Positions 1 to 5,329 of a stretch of 8,004 nt of DNA are shown one piece after another. Position numbers and translations under genes: made by a program. The notes beneath the pieces are model-generated. The model saw only the letters and a program-made list of their open reading frames with translations. It was not told where the DNA came from and did no database searches. Source of the DNA: JBFWQM01 sp050249455 (GTDB lineage: Bacteria; Pseudomonadota; Alphaproteobacteria; MPNO01; VGEU01). The number at the start of each line of letters is the position of its first letter. Position 1 is the stretch's first letter. Where the stretch lies: positions 1-8,004 of the forward strand of contig JBFWQM010000241.1 of assembly GCA_050249455.1 (NCBI GenBank), given 5' to 3'.

Positions 1-132
1 CTGGAAAAGGCGTGGGGCGAGGTCGTGCAGGAGGAGGCCGCGTCCGACCCGACCTTCGCCAAGGTCTGGCAGTCCTACGCGTCGTTCCGTGAGGGTTACA
101 ATACGTGGCGCGCGCTCGGGTATCTGCGGTAG
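1..132 (+). CDS. dctP: TRAP transporter substrate-binding subunit DctP (C-terminal fragment)
   Basis: Frame 1 is open from the window edge and ends at a TAG at 130-132, giving the last 43 residues of a protein that begins outside the window. The visible end contains FREGYNTWRALGYLR; an aromatic-rich tail of the form FRxxYxxWRxLGYL is typical of DctP-type periplasmic solute-binding proteins of tripartite ATP-independent (TRAP) transporters. These proteins capture an organic acid in the periplasm and deliver it to the DctQM membrane complex. The assignment is supported by the following genes, which are the small and large TRAP permease subunits on the same strand. The ligand-binding region lies outside the window, so the substrate cannot be judged. 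The gene is separated from dctQ by an unusually long 361-bp gap full of palindromes. Confidence 0.8.
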   Translation: MEKAWGEVVQEEAASDPTFAKVWQSYASFREGYNTWRALGYLR

Positions 133-159
133 GCGATGGCGGGCCCTTGCCCCCCGATT

Positions 160-228
160 CCGGCATCGCCGGGCTTGTCCCGGCCATCCACGTGTCTTTT
201 TTGTCGTTCTCCGGCTTGACCGGAGAAC
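160..228 (-). repeat. Two-hairpin palindromic element, copy 1 (reverse orientation)
   Basis: Two hairpins are joined by a T-rich linker. Hairpin A has perfect 9-bp arms, GTTCTCCGG at 206-214 and CCGGAGAAC at 220-228, with loop CTTGA. Hairpin B has perfect 6-bp arms, GCCGGG at 168-173 and CCCGGC at 179-184, with loop CTTGT. The linker at 193-205 contains a run of T. Read on the - strand the order is hairpin A, A-rich linker, CGTGGATG, hairpin B. This is the best preserved copy in the window. It looks like a REP-type intergenic element of alphaproteobacteria; I cannot name the family. Confidence 0.8.
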
Positions 229-290
229 CCACCTTTCCGGGCTTCGGTCTTTCGCGGCACGGGGCCTCCAATCGAGCCGCGAAGCGGATC

Positions 291-371
291 GATGCCAGAG
301 GACGACAACTAAAAAAGAAGCAAGGGCGTGGATGGCCGGAAGTCGGCCTGCGGCCGATCCGGCCATGACGG
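291..371 (+). repeat. Two-hairpin palindromic element, copy 2 (hairpin B elongated, hairpin A degraded)
   Basis: The order matches the reverse complement of copy 1: a decayed hairpin A right arm (GCCAGAGGACGAC at 294-306), an A-rich linker (307-323), then CGTGGATGGCCGG at 327-339 and GGCCATGACGG at 361-371. Hairpin B is longer than in the other copies. Its outer arms are a perfect 7-bp match (334-340 with 358-364). In place of a 5-nt loop there is an inner perfect 6-bp stem (343-348 with 352-357) capped by TGC. The unit is therefore diverged in sequence but still strongly self-complementary. Confidence 0.65.
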
Positions 372-405
372 AATGAAGGAAGACCAAGTTGTATGAAATA
401 CCTAG

Positions 406-472
406 GGTCGAGCCGGAGAACGACAAAAAATGAAAGCACGCGGATAGCCGCGGCAGGCGCGGCCATGACGAA
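406..472 (+). repeat. Two-hairpin palindromic element, copy 3
   Basis: GGTCGAGCCGGAGAACGACA at 406-425 matches the reverse complement of copy 1 (204-223 region) with a single difference in these 20 bases, followed by the same A-run. The left arm of hairpin A has decayed. Hairpin B keeps a perfect 6-bp stem, GCCGCG at 447-452 with CGCGGC at 458-463, and a 5-nt loop. Compared with copy 1 (GCCGGG/CCCGGC) one base pair is swapped on both arms. The copy ends in GGCCATGACG, as in copy 2, about 20 bp before the dctQ start. Confidence 0.75.
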
Positions 473-493
473 ACCGAAAAGACCGCGACGCCC

Positions 494-1042
494 ATGCTCG
501 CCCGCCTGACCGACGGCCTCGAAGCCGTCGTCGTCCGCATCGGCCGCATCGCGGCGTGGGCCGGGCTCGCGCTGGTGCTGGTGACCGTGTTCGACGTCGC
601 GGCGCGCGGCGTGACGCAATCGGCGTGGGCGCCGCTGCGCGCGCTGGCGGAGGCGCAGCAGCAGTGGTTCGGCTCCACCAAGCTGCAGGAGCTCGAGTGG
701 CATCTGCACACGGTGCTGTTCGCGCTGTGCCTGGGCTACGCCTACCTGCGCGGCGCGCACGTGCGCATCGACCTGGTGCGCGAGCGGATGGGCGCGTGCA
801 CGCGGCTGTGGGTGGAAGTCGCCGGCATCGTCCTGTTCCTGCTGCCGTTCTGCGCCGTCGTGCTGTGGTTCGGCGCCGGCTTCGTCGCGCGCTCCTTCGC
901 CGATGGCGAGATGTCGGCGTCGGCCGCCGGGCTCGGGCAGCGCTGGATCATCAAGTGCGTGCTGGTGGCCGGCTTCGCGCTGCTCGGGCTCGCGGGCGTC
1001 GCGACCCTCGCGCGCACGGCCCGGCGGCTGCGCGGCGGCTGA
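494..1042 (+). CDS. dctQ: TRAP transporter small permease subunit DctQ
   Basis: This 182-residue protein is the small integral-membrane subunit of a TRAP transporter, which pairs with DctM in the inner membrane for ion-coupled uptake of solute bound by DctP. Four hydrophobic segments are visible at about residues 18-38, 70-86, 107-129 and 152-172, the expected topology. The conserved family stretch runs from ELEWHLHT (66-73) through LRGAHVRIDLVRERM (85-99), and RWIIK (150-154) precedes the last helix. Length is normal for the longer DctQ group. The ATG at 494 has no strong Shine-Dalgarno, so the start is slightly uncertain, but the first helix begins soon after it. It follows dctP after a repeat-filled gap, and its TGA is followed after one base by the likely dctM start, suggesting translational coupling. 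Homologues carry many substrates (dicarboxylates, keto acids, sugar acids); none can be chosen here. Confidence 0.93.
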   Translation: MLARLTDGLEAVVVRIGRIAAWAGLALVLVTVFDVAARGVTQSAWAPLRALAEAQQQWFGSTKLQELEWHLHTVLFALCLGYAYLRGAHVRIDLVRERMGACTRLWVEVAGIVLFLLPFCAVVLWFGAGFVARSFADGEMSASAAGLGQRWIIKCVLVAGFALLGLAGVATLARTARRLRGG

Positions 1043-1043
1043 C

Positions 1044-2486
1044 GTGGCCGAGGCGCTGCCGGTCCTGATGTTCGCCGCCCTAGCGGCGCTGCTGTTCTCC
1101 GGCTTCCCGGTCGCCTTCGTGCTGGGCGGCGTGGCGCTTGGCTTCGGCTTAACCGGCATCGCGCTCGACCTCTTCACATTCGTGCAGTTCCACAACATCG
1201 TCGCGCGCGCCTGGGGCAGCATCGCCGAGAGCCTGATCCTGACCGCGGTGCCGATGTTCATCCTGATGGGGACGGTGCTGGAGAGGAGCGGCATCGCCGG
1301 CGACCTGCTGCGCTGCCTGCAGGTGCTGCTGCGCCGCGTGCCGGGCGGGCTCGCGCTGTCGGTCACCCTGATGGGCACCATCATGGCGGCGACCACGGGC
1401 ATCATCGGCGCTTCGGTGGTGATGATGACCCTGCTCGCGCTGCCGATGATGCTGGCGGCGCGCTACGACGCGGCGCTGTCGGCGGGCACCATCGCCGCGG
1501 CCGGCACGCTCGGCATCCTGATCCCGCCGTCGATCATGCTGGTGGTGATGGCCGACCTGCTGGCGAAGTCGGTCGGCGTGCTGTTCTTCGCCGCGTTCGT
1601 GCCGGGATTCCTGCTGTCGTTCCTCTACCTCGCCTACATCGCCGTCCACTGCGCGCTGCGGCCGGAACGCGCGCCGCCGCTGCCGCGGGAGGCGGGCCCG
1701 GCCGACGCGGCCGCGTTATTACGGCTGGTCGCGGTCGCCTTCGTGCCGCCGGTCCTCCTGGTGTTCCTGGTGCTGGGCTCGATCCTACTCGGCTGGGCGT
1801 CGCCGACCGAGGCGGCAGGGGTCGGCGCGTTCGGCGCGATCGTGCTCGCCGGGCTGGTGAAGCCGGCGATGGCGGCCGCCTTTGGCAATGCGGAAGCGTC
1901 CCCGCCGCCGCGCGGCCGGAGGCTGGCGGCGTTCGGCACGGCGCTGCGCGCCTTCCCGGCCATGCTCGCCGACGTGCTGGACCGCTCGGCGCTGACCGGC
2001 GCGATGCTGTTCATGATCTTCATCGGCGCCACCGCGTTCTCCTTCGTGTTCCGCGCGCTCGGCGGCGACGACGTGGTGGTCGGCTTCGTGGAGGCGAGCG
2101 GGCTCGGTCCGTGGGGCCTGCTGGCCGCGGTGATGGCGCTGGTGTTCGCGCTCGGCTTCTTCTTCGACTGGATCGAGATCACCCTGATCGTGCTGCCGGT
2201 GTTCGCGCCGCTGATCGAGGCGATGGATTTCGGCGACCACGTCGCGCGCGGCGACGTGCTGTACTGGTTCGCGATCCTGATGGCGGTGAACCTGCAGACC
2301 TCGTTCCTGACGCCGCCCTTCGGCTTCGCCCTGTTCTACGTCCGCGGCGCGGCCCCGGCCGGGGTGCCGACGACCGCGATCTGGCGCGGCGCGATCCCTT
2401 TCGTGGCGCTGCAGCTGGCGGGCCTCGGCCTCGTCATGGCGTTCCCCGGCCTCGCGCTGTGGCTGCCGCGGACCTTCCTCGACTGA
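1044..2486 (+). CDS. dctM: TRAP transporter large permease subunit DctM
   Basis: This is the transport channel of the TRAP system, a polytopic inner-membrane protein with about a dozen hydrophobic segments. With the GTG start at 1044 it has 480 residues. Family landmarks are GFPVAF near the N-terminus (20-25), AVPMFILMG (68-76), GIIGASVVMMTLLALPMM (119-136), GTLGILIPPSIMLVVMAD (154-171), GWASPTEAAGVGAFGA (250-265) and NLQTSFLTPPFGFALFY (416-432). A charged, proline-rich loop at about 272-310 is longer than in minimal DctM proteins. The frame is open back to an ATG at 903, but that would add 47 arginine-rich residues overlapping dctQ. Starting at GTG 1044 gives about 20 residues before GFPVAF, as is usual; ATG 1068 is an alternative. 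It lies one base after the dctQ stop, so the two are co-translated. Confidence 0.93.
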   Translation: MAEALPVLMFAALAALLFSGFPVAFVLGGVALGFGLTGIALDLFTFVQFHNIVARAWGSIAESLILTAVPMFILMGTVLERSGIAGDLLRCLQVLLRRVPGGLALSVTLMGTIMAATTGIIGASVVMMTLLALPMMLAARYDAALSAGTIAAAGTLGILIPPSIMLVVMADLLAKSVGVLFFAAFVPGFLLSFLYLAYIAVHCALRPERAPPLPREAGPADAAALLRLVAVAFVPPVLLVFLVLGSILLGWASPTEAAGVGAFGAIVLAGLVKPAMAAAFGNAEASPPPRGRRLAAFGTALRAFPAMLADVLDRSALTGAMLFMIFIGATAFSFVFRALGGDDVVVGFVEASGLGPWGLLAAVMALVFALGFFFDWIEITLIVLPVFAPLIEAMDFGDHVARGDVLYWFAILMAVNLQTSFLTPPFGFALFYVRGAAPAGVPTTAIWRGAIPFVALQLAGLGLVMAFPGLALWLPRTFLD

Positions 2487-2555
2487 GCCGGTTACGCCGG
2501 GGGGTGGCTCTGCTATGGTGCCGCACCGCCCACCAGCCCAGTCCAGCCCGCACCC

Positions 2556-3443
2556 GTGCTCGCCGAGATCGCCGCCGTCATCGCGCCCACCTTCATCTGC
2601 GCGGCCATCGGGTTCGCCTGGGGCCGGATGGGCAAGCCGTTCAACACCGAACTCGTCACCAACCTGGCGCTCAACCTGGGCGTGCCGTTCCTGATCTTCG
2701 CGACCCTGGCGAAGCTGGAGGTCTCGCCGCAGGCGTTCGGCGCGGTGGCGCTGGCGCACGCTACCACGATGGCGATCGTGATGGCGGTCAGCATCGTGGT
2801 GCTGCGGCTGGCCGGCCTGCCGTGGAACTGCTTCCTGCCGCCGCTGGTGTTCGCCAACAACGGCAACATGGGGCTGCCGATCTGCCTGTTCGCGTTCGGC
2901 GACGCCGGGCTCGCCTTCGCGATCTCGGTGTTCGTGGTGTCCTCGATCGGCACCTTCACGATCGGGCTGTCGATCTTCGCCGGCTCGGCCTCGCCGCGGC
3001 TGATCTTCAGGAACCCGCTGATCTACGTCATCGGCATCGCGCTGCTGTTCATGCTGACCCACACCCGGCCGCCGCAATGGCTCGCCAACACGGCGCAGAT
3101 CGTCGGCGGCATGGGCATCCCGCTGATGCTGCTGTCGCTCGGCGTCGCGATCGCGCGCATCCAGGTCAAGGGGATCGGCCGGTCGATCGCGCTGGCGGTG
3201 CTGCGCATCCCGCTCGGCGCGGCGGTGGGCCTCGGAGTCGCGTGGGCGTTCGGGCTCGACGGGATCGCGCGCGGCGTGATCGTCCTTCAGGCGGCGATGC
3301 CGACGGCGGTCAACAACTACCTGTTCGCGCAGCGCTACAACCGGCGGCCGGAGGAAGTGGCCGGCATCGTCATGCTGTCGACGCTGCTGTCGTTCGTCTC
3401 GCTGCCGCTGCTGCTCTGGATGGTCCTGCCGGGCGCGCGCTGA
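2556..3443 (+). CDS. AEC-family (auxin efflux carrier type) transporter, first of a tandem pair
   Basis: This 295-residue integral-membrane protein has about ten hydrophobic segments in two five-helix halves, the layout of the AEC/PIN-like secondary carriers. Supporting motifs are GRMGKPFNTELVTNLALNLG (23-42), the polar break FANNGNMGLP (99-108), FAFGDAGLAFA (112-122) and AMPTAVNNYLFA (247-258). Characterised bacterial AEC members move malate, malonate and other small organic anions; the direction and substrate here are unknown. The start is GTG at 2556, chosen because the protein then opens with VLAEIAAVIAP as AEC proteins do; no good Shine-Dalgarno is seen, so this start is moderately certain. 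It follows dctM after 69 bp with no obvious terminator, so co-transcription with the TRAP genes is possible. Its stop is one base from the ATG of a paralogue. Confidence 0.9.
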   Translation: MLAEIAAVIAPTFICAAIGFAWGRMGKPFNTELVTNLALNLGVPFLIFATLAKLEVSPQAFGAVALAHATTMAIVMAVSIVVLRLAGLPWNCFLPPLVFANNGNMGLPICLFAFGDAGLAFAISVFVVSSIGTFTIGLSIFAGSASPRLIFRNPLIYVIGIALLFMLTHTRPPQWLANTAQIVGGMGIPLMLLSLGVAIARIQVKGIGRSIALAVLRIPLGAAVGLGVAWAFGLDGIARGVIVLQAAMPTAVNNYLFAQRYNRRPEEVAGIVMLSTLLSFVSLPLLLWMVLPGAR

Positions 3444-3444
3444 G

Positions 3445-4326
3445 ATGGAGGTCGTCACCCAGCTTTCCGCCATCGTGCTGCCGGTGTTCATGACCGCCGG
3501 CATCGGGCTCGCCTGGGCCAAGACCGGCACGCCGTTCGACGCCCGCCTCGTGACCTCGCTGGTCTACAACATCGGGGCGCCGGCGCTGATCCTCGCCACC
3601 TTCGGCAAGGTGACCATCTCCGCGGCGGCGCTCGGCGAGATGGCGCTGGCGGCATTGCTCTGCTACGCGTCTTTCGCGGCGATCGGGACCGCGGTGCTGA
3701 AGGCCGCGCGGCTGCCGCTCGCCGACTACCTGCCGTCGCTGATCTTCCCGCTGACCGGCAGCATGGGCCTGCCGGTGTGCTACTTCGCGTTCGGCGACGC
3801 GGGGCTCGCCTTCGCGCTGGTCTACTTCACGCTCGGCACCGTCGGCACCTTCACCGTCGGCGCGGCGATCGCCGCCGGGCGGATGACGCTCGGCCACCTG
3901 TTCAGGACGCCCGCCGTCTACGCCGTCGTCGTCGCGGTCGCCATGGTGGTGACCGAGACCAGGGCGCCGGCGTGGTTCCTCAACACCACGACCCTGCTCG
4001 GCGGCGTCGTGATCCCGGCGCAGCTCATCGCGCTCGGCGTTTCTCTCGCCAGCCTGCGGGTCGCCAGCATGACGCGGTCGGTGGCGCTGGCGGTGCTGCG
4101 GCTCGCCATGGGCTTCGCGATCGGCTGGGCGATCGGCGTCGCGCTCGACCTGGAGCCGCTCGCGCGCGCGATCGTGCTGCTGCAGAGCGCCATGCCGGTC
4201 GCCGTGTCGAACTACCTGTTCGCCCAGCTTTACGACCGCCAGCCGGTCGAGGTGGCGGGGATGGTGCTGATCTCCACCGCGATCTCGTTCGCGACCCTGC
4301 CGCTGCTGCTGCTCGCGGTGCTGTAG
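3445..4326 (+). CDS. AEC-family transporter, second of a tandem pair
   Basis: This 293-residue paralogue of the preceding gene aligns with it end to end. By eye about half the residues are identical over the last 80 positions, including ALAVLR, AMPxAVxNYLFAQ and EVAG. About ten hydrophobic segments are present. The cytoplasmic-loop motif GTPFDARLVTSLVYNIG (28-44) and FAFGDAGLAFA (114-124) are kept, but the polar break FANNGNMGLP of the first copy is FPLTGSMGLP here (101-110). All three asparagines of the NNGN stretch are lost, so substrate handling may differ. The ATG at 3445 is one base after the upstream TGA, giving a translationally coupled pair. The likely role is transport of small organic anions, or partnership with the first AEC protein; both are inference. 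Transcription ends toward a convergent SDR gene. Confidence 0.9.
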   Translation: MEVVTQLSAIVLPVFMTAGIGLAWAKTGTPFDARLVTSLVYNIGAPALILATFGKVTISAAALGEMALAALLCYASFAAIGTAVLKAARLPLADYLPSLIFPLTGSMGLPVCYFAFGDAGLAFALVYFTLGTVGTFTVGAAIAAGRMTLGHLFRTPAVYAVVVAVAMVVTETRAPAWFLNTTTLLGGVVIPAQLIALGVSLASLRVASMTRSVALAVLRLAMGFAIGWAIGVALDLEPLARAIVLLQSAMPVAVSNYLFAQLYDRQPVEVAGMVLISTAISFATLPLLLLAVL

Positions 4327-4347
4327 GCTTGTCTTCTTTTTGTAGTC

Positions 4348-4401
4348 GTTCTCCGGTCAAGCCGGAGGACGCCAGAAAAAGAAAAGCGGGCGGCGCGGAT
4401 A
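4348..4401 (+). repeat. Palindromic element, copy 4 (hairpin A and linker)
   Basis: Hairpin A is present with arms GTTCTCCGG at 4348-4356 and CCGGAGGAC at 4362-4370. It has one T-G wobble and loop TCAAG, the reverse complement of the copy 1 loop CTTGA, so this copy lies in the opposite orientation to copy 1. An A-rich stretch (4375-4385) follows, then CGCGGATA at 4394-4401, identical to 439-446 in copy 3. Hairpin B is absent; a different hairpin, annotated as a terminator, occupies the next positions. A T-rich flank (4329-4343) resembles the T-rich linker of copy 1. Confidence 0.7.
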
Positions 4402-4405
4402 CGAA

Positions 4406-4430
4406 AAGGGCGGGTTAGAAACCCGCCCTT
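4406..4430 (-). terminator. Intrinsic terminator for the SDR gene (may also act on the AEC side)
   Basis: A perfect 11-bp inverted repeat, AAGGGCGGGTT at 4406-4416 and AACCCGCCCTT at 4420-4430, has a 3-nt loop. On the - strand the hairpin is followed by further T residues (four T in all before CG). It sits 23 bp past the stop of the short-chain dehydrogenase, the right place for a rho-independent terminator. On the + strand only two T follow, so termination of the AEC transcript here would be weaker. Confidence 0.8.
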
Positions 4431-4452
4431 ACGCAACCAACACGGTGTCACG

Positions 4453-5211
4453 TCAGTGCATTGCCGAGCCGCCGTCGACCACGATGGTCTGGCCGGTGAC
4501 GAAATCCGAATCGTGGCTGCACAGGTACAGCATCGCGCCGATCAGGTCCTCCGGCGTCTCCTCGCGCTTGAAGGCGCGGCTGGCGATGTTGTTGTCCTTC
4601 GCCGCACCGGTCCACTCGCCGCTGCGGATCACCGCCTCGCTGGCGGTCAGGCCGGGGGCCAGCGCATTGACGCAGATGTTGAAGTCGCCGACCTCGCGCG
4701 CCAGTGCCCGCGTCATGGCGACGATCGCGCCTTTCGAGCTGACATAGTGCAGCAGCATCGGCACGCCCTTGAACACGGTGCCGGACGCGATGTTGACGAT
4801 CTTGCCGTATTTCTGCTTCTGCATCTCCGGGAACACCGCCTTGGCCGCCTGCCAGGAGCCGCGGATGTTCACCCGCATCACCCGGTCCCATTCCTCTTCC
4901 GGGATCTCCATGAACGGCTTCATGGTCAGGTTGCCGAACAGCGCGGCGTTGTTGACCAGGATGTCGATCTTGCCGAACGCGCCGAGCGCCTGGGCGACCA
5001 TGTCCTTCAGGTCGGCGTCGCTGGTCACGTCGGTCTTCAGGCCAAGCGCGGTGCCGCCGGCCTGCTTGATGATGTTGACGGTGTTGGCGGTATCCAGCAC
5101 GTCGGTCACCACCACCTTCGCCCCTTCGCCGGCCAGCGCCTTGGCGTAGGTTTGTCCGATGCCCTGCGCCGCGCCGGTGACGATCGCCACCTGGCCTTCG
5201 AGTCTCGCCAT
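4453..5211 (-). CDS. Short-chain dehydrogenase/reductase (classical SDR, NAD type)
   Basis: This cytosolic oxidoreductase of 252 residues has the length of classical SDR enzymes. It carries the cofactor motif TGAAQGIG (12-19), an acidic residue at the end of the second strand (Asp37, which favours NAD over NADP), DV at 61-62, NNAA (87-90), the structural Asn115, and the catalytic Ser143, Tyr156 and Lys160 in YVSSK. It ends in a VTGQTIVVDGG segment common to FabG-like proteins. The substrate, a hydroxy or keto compound, cannot be told; homologues include 3-oxoacyl-ACP reductases and alcohol dehydrogenases of the phenylethanol type. The ATG at 5211 is preceded by AGGGAGG at an 8-nt spacing and gives the usual short N-terminus MARLEGQVAIVTG. 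An upstream frame reaching 5331 is not needed. It is transcribed alone, divergently from the protease gene. Confidence 0.92.
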   Translation of the reverse strand: MARLEGQVAIVTGAAQGIGQTYAKALAGEGAKVVVTDVLDTANTVNIIKQAGGTALGLKTDVTSDADLKDMVAQALGAFGKIDILVNNAALFGNLTMKPFMEIPEEEWDRVMRVNIRGSWQAAKAVFPEMQKQKYGKIVNIASGTVFKGVPMLLHYVSSKGAIVAMTRALAREVGDFNICVNALAPGLTASEAVIRSGEWTGAAKDNNIASRAFKREETPEDLIGAMLYLCSHDSDFVTGQTIVVDGGSAMH

Positions 5212-5241
5212 TGCCCTGGCCTCCCTGCCTGCCGCGCCCCC

Positions 5242-5270
5242 GACATAGCCCTCTTTCCCGTTTGCGGCAA
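5242..5270 (-). promoter_or_regulatory. Possible promoter for the SDR gene
   Basis: On the - strand, TTGCCG (5270-5265) is followed after 17 bp by TATGTC (5247-5242), a moderate match to the primary sigma factor consensus. It lies within the 118-bp divergent gap, 30 bp upstream of the ATG. The match is weak in both boxes, and GC-rich alphaproteobacterial promoters are hard to call by eye. Confidence 0.3.
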
Positions 5271-5273
5271 CCG

Positions 5274-5302
5274 TTGGCGCGTCACGGGCGACGGGATACA
5301 AA
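5274..5302 (+). promoter_or_regulatory. Possible promoter for the protease gene
   Basis: TTGGCG (5274-5279), 17 bp, then TACAAA (5297-5302) within the only AT-rich patch of the divergent gap. Four of six positions match consensus in each box. Transcription would begin about 20 bp before the ATG at 5330, leaving room for the G-rich Shine-Dalgarno at 5317-5322. Confidence 0.35.
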
Positions 5303-5329
5303 TCGGCGCTTTGCCTGGGGGGACACGCC

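Larger units (their letters stand above)
133..493. other. Non-coding gap between dctP and dctQ, filled with palindromic elements
   Basis: I see no credible gene here. The short open frames translate into arginine-rich sequence and repeat-derived peptides such as VLRLDRRT. The gap holds three copies of a two-hairpin element (annotated separately), one in reverse and two in forward orientation. Between the first and second lies another perfect 8-bp inverted repeat, 251-258 with 276-283, with a 17-nt loop. None of the hairpins on the + strand is followed by a T-run, so a classical intrinsic terminator after dctP is not evident. No clear promoter or strong Shine-Dalgarno precedes dctQ. Confidence 0.75.

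Noticed and set aside
206..228. Hairpin A of copy 1 as an intrinsic terminator for dctP
   Set aside because: The T-run precedes the hairpin on the + strand instead of following it, and the same hairpin recurs at 4348-4370 as part of a repeat.
89..376. Short open frames between dctP and dctQ
   Set aside because: They overlap the dctP end and translate the palindromic elements (VLRLDRRT, GLVPAIHV peptides); such peptides are annotation artefacts of repeats.
903..1043. N-terminal extension of DctM from an ATG at 903
   Set aside because: The added 47 residues are arginine- and serine-rich, overlap dctQ in another frame and have no counterpart at DctM N-termini; GTG 1044 fits the family.
2111..3493. 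460-codon open frame on the + strand
   Set aside because: It is out of frame with dctM and the first AEC gene, both of which have clear family motifs; its product is Arg/Ala/Gly-rich without motifs.
1785..3530. 581-codon open frame on the - strand
   Set aside because: It lies antisense to dctM and the AEC genes and encodes low-complexity Arg/Gln/Asp/His-rich sequence, typical of a shadow frame in GC-rich DNA.
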